A DNA stretch of 64,000 bases, from assembly GCA_002351725.1 (NCBI GenBank), contig DEHD01000042.1, positions 18,481 to 82,480 of the forward strand, read 5' to 3'. The notes below the pieces were generated by a model. It had not been told where the DNA came from, made no database searches, and was given only the letters and a program-made list of their open reading frames with translations. How positions within the stretch are numbered: position 1 is the first letter of the stretch; each line of letters starts with the position of its first letter. The stretch comes from Prevotella sp. UBA2809 (lineage in GTDB: Bacteria > Bacteroidota > Bacteroidia > Bacteroidales > Bacteroidaceae). Of this stretch, positions 36,140 to 44,881 are shown one piece after another. Both the position numbers and the translations under genes were made by a program.

Positions 36140-36171
36140 CAAAGTAACAGAAAAAAAATCAAAATGACAAA
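36140..36171 (-). promoter_or_regulatory. Promoter of the galactose operon
   Basis: On the minus strand TTTG (36171-36168), 20 bp, TTACTTTG (36147-36140). The -7 box has T for A at the second position. The leader is about 30 nt. Confidence 0.6.
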
Positions 36172-36211
36172 TGTTTCGACCAAAAAATAGTTGATGATGT
36201 ATTAAAAAAGC

Positions 36212-37525
36212 CTAAATACAGTTCTTTAGCAGCTCAGCTACCACATAACTGCTACCTCCAACGAACACAAAGTCGTTACTATTGGCTGCGGCCTTTGCTG
36301 CTTCGTAGGCGCTTTTTACGTCGGGATAGCTTTCGCCTTCCAGTTCTATTCCTTGCGCGTAAAACTTCAGAACGTTCTCAGAAACGGCTCTTTTGTTGTT
36401 TGCTTTTGTAAAATAATAGGTTGCTTTTTTAGGCAACAGTTCCATAACTCCGTGTATGTCCTTGTCGTCAACCATTCCGAATACTATGTGCATCTTGTCG
36501 CACTTAACATTGTTAAGCTGCTCGCTCAGATACTTCCATCCTGGAACATTATGACCCGTGTCGCAAATGGTGAGTGGAGCCTCACCAACCTTCTGCCAAC
36601 GTCCTTTCAAACCAGTAAGGCTGCAAACGTGCGAAAAGCCTTTCTGCACTTCGCGGTTCTGACATGTCGCATTGGCTTGGCACTTAACAGAGTGCATGTA
36701 GCCAAGGCTTTCAAGCTGTTGTATGGCACAAAGTATGGTGTTTGTGTTCTTTTCCTGATAGATCCCATTAAGCTCGCCACTTAATATGCCAAAGCTCTTG
36801 GTGTAGTATTCGATGCCTTTTGTTCCAACCGAGAGTGAGATAATCTGCTTCTGATCTTCGGCAAATACAATAGGGGCGTGGTTTTCTGTGGCGGTGGCCT
36901 CGAACACCATACGTGTCTCAGGCGTGGTCTCGCCAACAACTACAGGAACGTTTTTCTTGATGATACCAGCCTTCTCCATGGCTATCTGTTCAAGTGATGT
37001 ACCAAGGAATTGGGTGTGGTCAAGTCCGATGTTTGTGATTACGGATAGGATAGGGGTTATGATGTTGGTGCAGTCCAAACGTCCGCCAAGTCCCACTTCG
37101 ATTACTGCGATGTCAACGTCCATGTCGGCAAAATACTTGAATGCCATAGCTGTGGTGAGCTCAAAGAACGATGGCTGCAGGGGCTCGAAGAATGGTTTGT
37201 GCTTCTCTACAAACTCAACTACATAATCCTCACTGATAGGTTGGCCGTTAATGCGAATTCGCTCGCTGAAGTCAACCAAATGTGGTGATGTGTAGAGTCC
37301 TACCTTATATCCGCACATCTGCAGAACAGCAGAAAGCGTGTGAGCACATGAACCTTTGCCGTTGGTTCCAGCCACATGTATCGTAAGATACTTTTTGTGG
37401 GGATGACCCAGATGCTCGTCGAGTGCATGACTGTTTTCCAGTCCTTCCTTATAACCGCCTGCTCCCTGTTTTTCGAACATTGGCAACTGGTTGAACAGGT
37501 ATTCACACGTTTCCTGATATGTCAT
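36212..37525 (-). CDS. folC: Bifunctional folylpolyglutamate / dihydrofolate synthase
   Basis: A 437-residue ATP-dependent ligase that adds glutamate to dihydropteroate and folates. The Mur-ligase-like P-loop is VAGTNGKGS at residues 52-59, followed by YTSPHLVDFSERIRING, AVIEVGLGGRLDCTN, and the second-half ICDTGHNVPGWKYL. The C-terminus carries FVGGSSYVVAELL. The gene lies 17 bp after dnaJ on the same strand, so it is probably read from the grpE-dnaJ transcript. Nothing odd was seen. Confidence 0.94.
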   Translation of the reverse strand: MTYQETCEYLFNQLPMFEKQGAGGYKEGLENSHALDEHLGHPHKKYLTIHVAGTNGKGSCAHTLSAVLQMCGYKVGLYTSPHLVDFSERIRINGQPISEDYVVEFVEKHKPFFEPLQPSFFELTTAMAFKYFADMDVDIAVIEVGLGGRLDCTNIITPILSVITNIGLDHTQFLGTSLEQIAMEKAGIIKKNVPVVVGETTPETRMVFEATATENHAPIVFAEDQKQIISLSVGTKGIEYYTKSFGILSGELNGIYQEKNTNTILCAIQQLESLGYMHSVKCQANATCQNREVQKGFSHVCSLTGLKGRWQKVGEAPLTICDTGHNVPGWKYLSEQLNNVKCDKMHIVFGMVDDKDIHGVMELLPKKATYYFTKANNKRAVSENVLKFYAQGIELEGESYPDVKSAYEAAKAAANSNDFVFVGGSSYVVAELLKNCI

Positions 37526-37542
37526 ACTATATACCTTATTAA

Positions 37543-38703
37543 TTAATTAAAGTAATTCTTAAACTTCTGGAATATAGAGTCACGTGTCTGCTTGTCGCCC
37601 TTGAAGTTGTCGCTGCCCTTGAACTGCTCAATTGCCTGCTTCTCCTCCTTGCTCAGGGTCTTAGGAACATACACGCTTATGTTTACAACAAGGTCACCGC
37701 GTCCACTGCCATAACCCTGTACGGCGGGCAAGCCCTTTCCACGCAAGCGCAGAGTCTTACCTGGCTGAGTTCCGTTGTCGAGCTTTACCTTTAGCTTGGT
37801 TCCCTCGATGGTTGGAATCTCAATATCGCCTCCAAGTGCTGCTGTTGGGAAATCGAGCAACAGATTGTATATCAAGTCGTTACCATCGCGAATAAATGTC
37901 TCGTGTGGCTCTTCCTCGATGAATACCTGGATGTCGCCAGGAGTGCCGTTGTGTCTACCTGCATTACCCTTGCCAGGTACGTTTACTACCATACCTTCGG
38001 CTACACCTGCAGGGATGTTTATCTCAACAACTTCCTCGCCCTTCTCAACGCCGGTTCCGTTACAATGCTTACACTTGTTCTTGATTACCATTCCCTCGCC
38101 ACCGCAGGTAGGACAAACGCTCTGCTGCTGCATCATACCGAAGATGCTCTGAGTGGTGTGGGTGATGTAACCCTGACCGTGACATGTGGGGCACTGCTCC
38201 TTCTGGCTTCCGGCCTCGGCACCACTACCGTTACAATGTGGGCAGTGGATGTCCTTGCGCACCTTGAATTTCTTGGTAACGCCGGTGTTTATCTCCTCGA
38301 GTGTCAGCTTAACCTTAAGACGAAGGTCGCTTCCGCGATGCTGCTGTGGGCGACGCTGTCCGCCACCGAAGCCACCGAAACCGTGACCACCGAATATATC
38401 GCCGAACATCGAGAAGATGTCGTCCATATTCATTGTGCTTTCGAATCCGCTGAAACCACCGAATCCGCCGCCCATGTTAGGACCGTTGAATCCGAACTGG
38501 TCGTACTGCTGGCGTGTCTTTGGATCGTGCAGAATATTGTATGCCTCGGCCGCCTCCTTAAATTTCTCCTCGGCTTCTTTATCGCCAGGATTGCGGTCGG
38601 GGTGATACTTAATGGCTATCTTTCGATAAGCTTTCTTGATTTCGTCTTCTGATGCGCTTTTGTCTACGCCCAGCACCTCGTAATAGTCTCTCTTCTGTGC
38701 CAT
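37543..38703 (-). CDS. dnaJ: Chaperone DnaJ (type I)
   Basis: A 386-residue co-chaperone that stimulates the DnaK ATPase and delivers unfolded clients. Order: J domain with HPD at residues 34-36, a Gly/Phe-rich linker (GGGFGGFSGFES and GGHGFGGFGGG), four zinc-finger repeats (CPHCNGSG, CPTCHGQG, CPTCGGEG, CKHCNGTG), then the two substrate-binding C-terminal domains. It follows grpE by 1 bp, the classical pairing; dnaK is not in the window. Confidence 0.97.
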   Translation of the reverse strand: MAQKRDYYEVLGVDKSASEDEIKKAYRKIAIKYHPDRNPGDKEAEEKFKEAAEAYNILHDPKTRQQYDQFGFNGPNMGGGFGGFSGFESTMNMDDIFSMFGDIFGGHGFGGFGGGQRRPQQHRGSDLRLKVKLTLEEINTGVTKKFKVRKDIHCPHCNGSGAEAGSQKEQCPTCHGQGYITHTTQSIFGMMQQQSVCPTCGGEGMVIKNKCKHCNGTGVEKGEEVVEINIPAGVAEGMVVNVPGKGNAGRHNGTPGDIQVFIEEEPHETFIRDGNDLIYNLLLDFPTAALGGDIEIPTIEGTKLKVKLDNGTQPGKTLRLRGKGLPAVQGYGSGRGDLVVNISVYVPKTLSKEEKQAIEQFKGSDNFKGDKQTRDSIFQKFKNYFN

Positions 38704-38704
38704 A

Positions 38705-39280
38705 TTACTGTCCTACTGCCACTTTGGCGTGGCGGATTACTTTGTCGTTTAGTTTGTATCCCTCCTGCAAGCAGTCTATTACCTTGCCTTTTTTGTCATC
38801 GCCCATACCTGGAACCATAGCTACGGCCTCATGAAGGTCGGTGTCAAAATCGGCATCCTTTGTTTCAATCTTGCTTACGCCTTGTGCCTCAAGGGTCTTG
38901 ACAAACTTCTGGTAAATAAGTTCCATACCCTCACGCAGCACCTGTGGGTCTTCGGTCTTCGAACCGTTGGCGATGGCGCGCTCCATATCGTCAAGAACGG
39001 GCAGAATGGCTGTGATAACCTTCTCGCCGCCATTCAGAATCAGCTCGGCACGCTCTTTAAGTGTGCGCTTGCGGTAGTTCTCAAACTCAGCAGCTTTGTA
39101 GAGCAACTGGTTCTTCATCTCTGCAAGTTCTGCCTGAGCCTTCTCTAGTGGATCCAGCTCTTCTGCCTCTTCTTCCTGAGCTGCTTCTTCGGTCTTTTCT
39201 GCCTCTGCGCTCTCAGTGTTCTCTGTGTTCACCTCTTCGAGGTTCTCTTCCTCTTCGATGTTGATATCTTTTTCTGTCAT
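38705..39280 (-). CDS. grpE: Nucleotide exchange factor GrpE
   Basis: A 191-residue GrpE that releases ADP from DnaK. It begins with an acidic, low-complexity tail (EEEENLEEVNTENTESAEAE), then a long coiled-coil (LAEMKNQLLYKAAEFENYRKR) and the beta-wing domain with DADFDTDLHEAVAMVPG, in agreement with the family. It precedes dnaJ by 1 bp and lies 48 bp after the ABC-F gene; no clear promoter or heat-shock operator was seen in that gap, so it may be read from the ABC-F promoter. Confidence 0.95.
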   Translation of the reverse strand: MTEKDINIEEEENLEEVNTENTESAEAEKTEEAAQEEEAEELDPLEKAQAELAEMKNQLLYKAAEFENYRKRTLKERAELILNGGEKVITAILPVLDDMERAIANGSKTEDPQVLREGMELIYQKFVKTLEAQGVSKIETKDADFDTDLHEAVAMVPGMGDDKKGKVIDCLQEGYKLNDKVIRHAKVAVGQ

Positions 39281-39328
39281 AATAGCGTTGTTTAAAGTTC
39301 TGATTTGTTCAGAGCAAATTCCGTGCCA

Positions 39329-40942
39329 TTAGTTATACATCTTCTCTTTCTGTGCCTTGATGTTCTCATCGTAGATGTAGTCATCATAGCTCATCAGCTT
39401 GTCGATAGTGCCCTTTGGAGTGAGCTCGATGATGCGGTCGGCCACGGTGTTGATGAACTCATGGTCGTGCGATGCAAACAGAATGTTACCCTTAAACTGA
39501 ATCAGGTTGTTGTTGAATGCCTGAATCGACTCCAAATCCAAGTGGTTGGTTGGGGTGTCGAGGATAAGGCAGTTAGCATTCTTAAGCTGCATACGAGCAA
39601 TCATACAGCGCATCTTCTCACCTCCAGAGAGTACGTTAACGTGCTTCAGCACATCCTCCTCCTTGAAGAGCATACGACCAAGGAACGACTTCATTGTTAC
39701 CTCGTTACCTGGTCCCCATTGTGAGAGCCAATCTACCAGATTCATCTCGCTCTGGAAGAAGTCGGTGTTGTCCAATGGCAGATATGCTGTGGTGATGGTA
39801 ACACCCCACTTGTAAGTACCTGCAGCTGCCTCGCGATTACCGTTGATAATCTCGAACAGGGCTGTCATTGCCTTTGGATTATGTGAGAGGAATACGGCCT
39901 TCTGTCCCTTCTCGATAGTGAAGTTCACGTTGTCGAACAGAACTGTTCCGTCGGCATCTACGGCCTTTAGACCTTCTACTTCCAGAATCTGTGTTCCAGG
40001 CTCACGCTCCATTGAGAAGATGATACCTGGGTATTTACGTGTTGATGGTGTAATCTCTTCTACGTTCAGCTTCTCCAGCATCTTCTTTCGCGATGTGGTC
40101 TGCTTACTCTTTGCAACGTTAGCGCTGAATCGGCGGATAAACTCCTCCAGCTGCTTTTTCTTCTCCTCGGCCTTCATCTTCTGGTTCTGGGCCTGACGCA
40201 GAGCAAGCTGCGAACTCTCGTACCAGAATGAGTAGTTACCAGAGAAGAGTGTTACCTTACCGAAGTCGATATCTACGGTCTGTGTTGATACGGCGTCAAG
40301 GAAGTGACGGTCGTGCGATACAACCAGCACGCACTGATCAAGGTTCGAGAGATATTCCTCCAGCCACTGAACGGTGTCGAGGTCCAAGTCGTTGGTAGGC
40401 TCGTCGAGCAGCAGGTTGTCGGGGTGTCCGAACAGTGCCTTAGCCAGCATCACGCGCACCTTCTCGTTGTTAGATATCTCGCTCATCTGCTTGTAGTGCT
40501 CAGTTTCCTTTACTCCGAGGTTCTGCAACAGCTGGGCAGCCTCACTTTCAGCCTCCCATCCGTTCATCTCGGCAAAAGCCATCTCAAGGTCAGCGGCACG
40601 TACACCGTCTTCCTCGCTCATTTCGGGTTTGGCATACAGAGCCTCACGCTCTTTCATGTTCTGCCAAAGTGGCTGATGTCCCATCAGCACAGTGTTCATC
40701 ACTGAAAACTCATCATACTTGAAGTGGTCCTGCTCCAGCACGCTCAAACGCTCGCCCGGCTGCATCTCGATAGTACCCTTGTTAGCCTCGAGCTCACCGC
40801 TGATGGCGCGCAAAAGGGTAGACTTACCGGCACCGTTAGCACCGATAATTCCATAAATGTTACCACTTGTAAACTTCAGGTTCACATCCTTGTAGAGAAC
40901 CTTCTTTCCAAACTGGATTGCCAGATTTGTAACTGTAATCAT
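39329..40942 (-). CDS. ABC-F ATPase (YbiT-like) with degenerate second ATPase site
   Basis: A 537-residue soluble ABC-F protein with two nucleotide-binding domains; the family acts on ribosomes. NBD1 has an intact Walker A (GANGAGKST), a signature changed to ISNNEKVRV and Walker B LLLDEPTNDLD. A charged linker follows (MKAEEKKKQLEEFIRRF). NBD2 lacks a usable Walker A (VFLSHNPKAMTALFEII where GxxGxGKT is expected), keeps the signature LSGGEKMR, and its Walker B reads LILDTPTNHLD, so the catalytic Glu is Thr. Hydrolysis should be confined to one composite site. From memory related Bacteroidetes proteins share part of this degeneration. Its own promoter lies at 40978-41009. Confidence 0.85.
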   Translation of the reverse strand: MITVTNLAIQFGKKVLYKDVNLKFTSGNIYGIIGANGAGKSTLLRAISGELEANKGTIEMQPGERLSVLEQDHFKYDEFSVMNTVLMGHQPLWQNMKEREALYAKPEMSEEDGVRAADLEMAFAEMNGWEAESEAAQLLQNLGVKETEHYKQMSEISNNEKVRVMLAKALFGHPDNLLLDEPTNDLDLDTVQWLEEYLSNLDQCVLVVSHDRHFLDAVSTQTVDIDFGKVTLFSGNYSFWYESSQLALRQAQNQKMKAEEKKKQLEEFIRRFSANVAKSKQTTSRKKMLEKLNVEEITPSTRKYPGIIFSMEREPGTQILEVEGLKAVDADGTVLFDNVNFTIEKGQKAVFLSHNPKAMTALFEIINGNREAAAGTYKWGVTITTAYLPLDNTDFFQSEMNLVDWLSQWGPGNEVTMKSFLGRMLFKEEDVLKHVNVLSGGEKMRCMIARMQLKNANCLILDTPTNHLDLESIQAFNNNLIQFKGNILFASHDHEFINTVADRIIELTPKGTIDKLMSYDDYIYDENIKAQKEKMYN

Positions 40943-40977
40943 CTTAACTCTTTAATACCTTTATGTTATTTGGGCTG

Positions 40978-41009
40978 CAAAGGTACGAAAAAAATCTGAT
41001 ATTACCAAA
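40978..41009 (-). promoter_or_regulatory. Promoter of the ABC-F (and perhaps grpE-dnaJ-folC) transcript
   Basis: On the minus strand TTTG (41009-41006), 20 bp, TACCTTTG (40985-40978). Its -33 element nearly touches the hisB stop codon, and no terminator lies between hisB and this promoter. Confidence 0.8.
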
Positions 41010-41013
41010 TTTT

Positions 41014-42105
41014 CTACAACATTCCCTTCGTTGAAGGGAGTTCGTAGTGGTAAATGTCTCGTCTCACAGCCATTTTCAGCGCTCTCGCAAGCGCTTTGAA
41101 TATTCCTTCTATCTTGTGGTGTTCGTTCTGTCCTTCGGCCTTTATGTTCAGGTTCATTCTTGCTGCATCGCTAAGGCTCTTGAAGAAGTGTAGGAACATC
41201 TCAGTTGGCATTTTGCCTATCTTTTCGCGATGGAACTCTGCGTCCCAAACCAGCCATGGGCGGCCTCCGAAGTCGAGGCATGCTGAACATAGGCAGTCGT
41301 CCATTGGCAGGCAGTAGCCATAACGCTCAATACCGCGCTTGTCGCCTAAGGCCTGCAGAATGCATTCGCCTAATGCAATGGCTGTATCCTCGATGGTGTG
41401 GTGCTCGTCAACCTCCAGGTCACCTTTGGTGTGTACCGTAAGGTCAATCATTCCGTGCTTGCCAATCTGCTCCAGCATGTGGTCAAAGAATCCCAGTCCT
41501 GTGCTGATGTCGCATTTACCCGATCCGTCGAGGTTTACCTTTACCCAGATGTCGGTCTCTTTCGTGGTGCGTTTCACCTCGGCCGTACGTTCTCCGGCAA
41601 ACAGCAGCTCGGCTATTTTGTTCCACGAATAGGTGTTGGGTGATGGTTGGTCGGTGTCAGTTGCTACTTGCAGGAACTTGCAACCGATGTTCTTGGCAAA
41701 CTGACGGTCGGTTTCGCGATCGCCGATAACGTACGAATTTGCTATATCGTATTCGGGATTGTTGATATATTTCTCAACCAACCCGATGTTCGGCTTGCGG
41801 GTTGGAGCGTTGTCTTCGGGGAAGTGTGGGTCTATCAGAATCTCGTCGAAGGTGATTCCTTCGCCCTCAAGAGCCTGTAGTATGAAATTGTGTACGGGCC
41901 AGAAGGTGTTTTCGGGGAAAGCCTCTGTGCCAAGGCCGTCCTGATTGCTAACCATCACAAACTCAAAGTCCAGTTTCTCGCGTATAAAGGCCAGGTTACG
42001 GAACACTCCCTTCACGAATTTTAGCTTCTCAAAGCTATCAATCTGTTCGTCGGCTGGTTCTTCAATCAGCGTTCCGTCGCGGTCGATAAATAAAATCTTT
42101 TTCAT
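41014..42105 (-). CDS. hisB: Bifunctional histidinol-phosphatase / imidazoleglycerol-phosphate dehydratase
   Basis: A 363-residue fusion for steps 6 and 8 of histidine synthesis. Residues 1-165 are the HAD-type phosphatase (nucleophile in FIDRDGTLIE, VSNQDGLGT, GDRETDRQFA). Residues 170-363 are the dehydratase with its metal motifs DHMLEQIGKHG, DEHHTIEDTAIALG, and EHHKIEGIFKALARALK. The zinc loop of the E. coli HisB phosphatase (CPH plus CxC) reads DPHFPEDNAPTRKP here, so its three cysteines are missing. The gene overlaps an uncharacterised membrane-protein gene by 4 bp. No other his gene is in the window. Confidence 0.93.
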   Translation of the reverse strand: MKKILFIDRDGTLIEEPADEQIDSFEKLKFVKGVFRNLAFIREKLDFEFVMVSNQDGLGTEAFPENTFWPVHNFILQALEGEGITFDEILIDPHFPEDNAPTRKPNIGLVEKYINNPEYDIANSYVIGDRETDRQFAKNIGCKFLQVATDTDQPSPNTYSWNKIAELLFAGERTAEVKRTTKETDIWVKVNLDGSGKCDISTGLGFFDHMLEQIGKHGMIDLTVHTKGDLEVDEHHTIEDTAIALGECILQALGDKRGIERYGYCLPMDDCLCSACLDFGGRPWLVWDAEFHREKIGKMPTEMFLHFFKSLSDAARMNLNIKAEGQNEHHKIEGIFKALARALKMAVRRDIYHYELPSTKGML

Positions 42106-42719
42106 ATTGTCTTTTTGTTGAATTCTTCTTTCTCTTTATCCTGTATTCCCATTGTTCCCTTCATCAGGTAGAATGGCAATACCATCGTAAGCCACACGTA
42201 GGCTTGTATGAATCCTGCTATCACAAATACTCCAAGACTCAGCCAGCGAACATGATTTGGCATTCCCGATGGGTCGCCAAAAAGCATACCTATCTGCGAT
42301 TGCCAGTTGGCTGCCATCAGTATAATCGTAGGTAGCGATGTCAGCAGCGTGAGTATAGCTACTATTGTTATGCAAACTATTGTTACAATAAACACCTTGC
42401 CAAGGTGGCGGAACCACGAACTAAAAGCCAATGGGCGTAGCGGCTTAAGCAGTTGTAGCTTCTTCAATCGCCAATTAGCTGCTATCAACCATAGTATAAC
42501 AGCCACCACTCCCAGCACCAATGCTGGTAGCAAAAGGGTGGGCGAGAGTAGTACCGGTAGTGCCGATGCTGCTGCCTGTAGTGCTGCAAAAATAATGGCG
42601 AGCCACCATGTGGCACGGAATATCTTCCTGAAATTTCCTGTGTACAGCTGGTAGCCTTCGCGAACGCAAGCCTGACTGCTACGCAGCTTTATTTCTATCT
42701 CTTTTTTATCTTTTTCCAT
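42102..42719 (-). CDS. Membrane protein of unknown function preceding hisB
   Basis: A 205-residue protein with about four hydrophobic segments: WWLAIIFAALQAAASALPVLL, LPALVLGVVAVILWLIAA, VFIVTIVCITIVAILTLLTSLPTIILM and LSLGVFVIAGFIQAYVWLTMVLPFYLM. The N-terminus is polar and basic (EIEIKLRSSQACVREGYQLY). I do not recognise the family. The frame extends far upstream, but the extension crosses a promoter, so the start is placed at MEKDKKEIE (42719); MICAMEKD at 42731 is possible. It overlaps hisB by 4 bp (ATGA), so hisB is the second gene of this transcript. Confidence 0.7.
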   Translation of the reverse strand: MEKDKKEIEIKLRSSQACVREGYQLYTGNFRKIFRATWWLAIIFAALQAAASALPVLLSPTLLLPALVLGVVAVILWLIAANWRLKKLQLLKPLRPLAFSSWFRHLGKVFIVTIVCITIVAILTLLTSLPTIILMAANWQSQIGMLFGDPSGMPNHVRWLSLGVFVIAGFIQAYVWLTMVLPFYLMKGTMGIQDKEKEEFNKKTI

Positions 42720-42741
42720 TGCGCATATCATTTTTCGTGTG

Positions 42742-42749
42742 CAAAGATA
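42742..42749 (-). promoter_or_regulatory. -7 box of the membrane protein-hisB operon
   Basis: TATCTTTG on the minus strand, 23 bp before the start codon. It is one arm of a compact divergent region with the oxidoreductase promoter. Confidence 0.65.
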
Positions 42750-42793
42750 ATAAATAATTAAGAAATTAGATGTTAGAATTGCGAGAATTTTTG

Positions 42794-42801
42794 TATTTTT
42801 G
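42794..42801 (+). promoter_or_regulatory. -7 box of the oxidoreductase gene
   Basis: TATTTTTG, 18 bp before the start at 42820, with TGTTAG at 42771-42776 near the -33 distance, the same hexamer as before the FAD oxidase. Confidence 0.6.
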
Positions 42802-42819
42802 CAGCCAAATAGGATAATT

Positions 42820-43812
42820 ATGAAATTATTAAGGTGGGGATTTATAGGTTGTGGCGAGGTTACCGAGAAGAAAAGCGGTCCCGCTTTCAGCGATGTTGAA
42901 GGCTCAAGTGTGGTAGCCGTAATGAGTCGCACCGAGGTTCATGCGCGTACCTATGCCGTTCAGCATGGCATCGCCAAATGGTATACCGATGCTCAGGAGA
43001 TGATAGACGATCCTGATGTCAATGCTATATATGTGGCCACACCTCCTTCGAGTCACGCCACTTATGCCATCATGGCTATGAAGGCGGGCAAGCCAGTATA
43101 TGTTGAGAAACCATTGGCCGCAAGCTACGAGGATTGCGCCCGTATCAATCGCATAAGCGAGCAGACAGGTATACCTTGTTTCTGTGCATATTATCGTAGA
43201 TATTTGCCTTATTTCCAGAAAGTTAAGGATATTGTTAAAAGTGGTACAATAGGTAAGATCCTGAACGTGCAGATACGTTATACCGAACCCCCGCGTCAAG
43301 CCGATCTTGATGCCATCGCCAATCATGAACCATTGCCTTGGCGCTTGCAACCCGATATTGCTGGCGGAGGTTATTTCTACGATATGGCTCCCCATCAGCT
43401 TGACATTCTTCAGGATCTTTTCGGTGTGATTCTTGAGGCGCGTGGCATATGCAGCAATCGTGGCGGACTATATAAGGCCGAGGATTCTGTAAGTGCTTGT
43501 TTCCGTTTCGAGAACGGATTGCCCGGTAGCGGTTCATGGTGTTATGTGGCCCATGAGTCAGCTCGTGAGGATTGTATTGAGATTATCGGCACCGAGGGGC
43601 AGGTAAGCTTCTCTGTGTTCGATTATACTCCAATCCGCCTCCAGACCAATCAGGGTGAAGAGCGCATCACCGTGCCCAATCCTCCTTACGTTCAGTATCC
43701 TATCATCAAGAACGTCATCGAGCATCTTCAGGGCTTGGGCGTTTGCGAGTGTACCAGTGTTTCGGCAACCCCCGTAAACTGGGTTATGGACCGTATCTTA
43801 GGTAAATTCTAA
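42820..43812 (+). CDS. Gfo/Idh/MocA-family oxidoreductase
   Basis: A 330-residue NAD(P)-dependent dehydrogenase. The Rossmann fold opens with WGFIGCGEVTEKKSGPAF, followed by NAIYVATPPSSHATYAI and the family motif VEKPLAASYEDC (Glu-Lys-Pro), then the C-terminal domain with GGGYFYDMAPHQLDIL, which carries the catalytic His. The substrate, a sugar, inositol or related polyol, cannot be read off. An ATG seven codons upstream lies at the promoter, so 42820 is used. It is followed 10 bp later by the DUF4421-like gene, which may share its transcript. Confidence 0.85.
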   Translation: MKLLRWGFIGCGEVTEKKSGPAFSDVEGSSVVAVMSRTEVHARTYAVQHGIAKWYTDAQEMIDDPDVNAIYVATPPSSHATYAIMAMKAGKPVYVEKPLAASYEDCARINRISEQTGIPCFCAYYRRYLPYFQKVKDIVKSGTIGKILNVQIRYTEPPRQADLDAIANHEPLPWRLQPDIAGGGYFYDMAPHQLDILQDLFGVILEARGICSNRGGLYKAEDSVSACFRFENGLPGSGSWCYVAHESAREDCIEIIGTEGQVSFSVFDYTPIRLQTNQGEERITVPNPPYVQYPIIKNVIEHLQGLGVCECTSVSATPVNWVMDRILGKF

Positions 43813-43822
43813 ATCCGTTGGT

Positions 43823-44881
43823 ATGAAGAGAGTGCTGTTGGTGTTCCAATTGTGTATTGTCGGACTTAGCGCAAGTGCTGAGGATGACGATTCGCTGGGC
43901 ATCATCCGCCGTACCGTTCGAGGTTTCGACCGCCTCGATAATGCGTATATCGAGCCGCAGCACTACGAGTTCACCGTCATGGCTCAGCTAACGCGTACCT
44001 ACGAGAACTTTGCTATTGCAAGCAATAACCAGAGCATTACCCTTGCTCCTGATGGACTCACCAAAATAGGTCCTTACTTCGGATGGCGATGGTTTTTCCT
44101 CGGCTATACGTTCGATATAAAGAACATTGGCTTCAGCCAGAACGGCCTTCGTAAGGAGTTCGACCTCAGCATCTACACCTCACAGGTGGGCATTGATATA
44201 TTCTATCGCCGTACGGGCAACGATTATAAGATTCGCAACGTGCGTCTGGGGCGTGGCATCGATGGTTCGCTGTTCGAGGGTGTGCCTTTCGATGGTGTTA
44301 ACGTGGGCATCACGGGTGCCAGCGCCTATTACATATTCAATCATGGTAAGTTCTCTTACCCCGCAGCATTCAGTCAGAGTACTTGTCAGAAGATTAGCTG
44401 CGGTTCGTGGTTGTCGGGTATAGGTTTTACCAAGAACACCCTCTCGATGGACTACGACAAACTTGAGCTGGTACTCAAACAGCACATCGATAGGCAGCAC
44501 GAGCTGAAACTTGATTCGGGAATGATGTTCCACGACATTGAGTATAACGATTTTATAATTTCCGGCGGATATGCCTATAACTGGGTGTTTGCCAAGGATT
44601 GGCTTTTCTGTGCCAGCGGTCAGTTGGCAGCGTGCTATAAGTCGAGTAATGGTCAGGTAGCCGACGAGAAGAGCGGCTTCAGCTTTGATAAGGTGAATCT
44701 CGATGGTATCGGCCGTTTCGGATTGGTTTATAACAACACCCGCTGGTATGCCGGTTGTAGTGCTATTCTGCGCACCAACAACTACCGCACGCCGCGATTC
44801 AAGGCCAATAACATCTTTGGCTCATTGAATTTCTATGTGGGTTATAATTTTATGTTGAAAAAGAAGTATCGTAAAGCATGA
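43823..44881 (+). CDS. Exported DUF4421-like protein
   Basis: A 352-residue protein with signal peptide (to LSASA) and beta-barrel-like composition: YEFTVMAQLTRTYENF, GPYFGWRWFFLGYTFD, and LNFYVGYNFMLKKKY at the end. The pattern matches DUF4421, an uncharacterised Bacteroidetes envelope family. It overlaps the DUF1460 gene by 4 bp, so the two are translationally coupled. No function is known to me; an outer membrane location is inference from the composition. Confidence 0.7.
   Translation: MKRVLLVFQLCIVGLSASAEDDDSLGIIRRTVRGFDRLDNAYIEPQHYEFTVMAQLTRTYENFAIASNNQSITLAPDGLTKIGPYFGWRWFFLGYTFDIKNIGFSQNGLRKEFDLSIYTSQVGIDIFYRRTGNDYKIRNVRLGRGIDGSLFEGVPFDGVNVGITGASAYYIFNHGKFSYPAAFSQSTCQKISCGSWLSGIGFTKNTLSMDYDKLELVLKQHIDRQHELKLDSGMMFHDIEYNDFIISGGYAYNWVFAKDWLFCASGQLAACYKSSNGQVADEKSGFSFDKVNLDGIGRFGLVYNNTRWYAGCSAILRTNNYRTPRFKANNIFGSLNFYVGYNFMLKKKYRKA

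Noticed and set aside
37903..38652. 249-codon open frame on the plus strand opposite dnaJ
   Set aside because: It is the antisense of the Gly-rich and zinc-finger repeats of DnaJ; no domain can be recognised.
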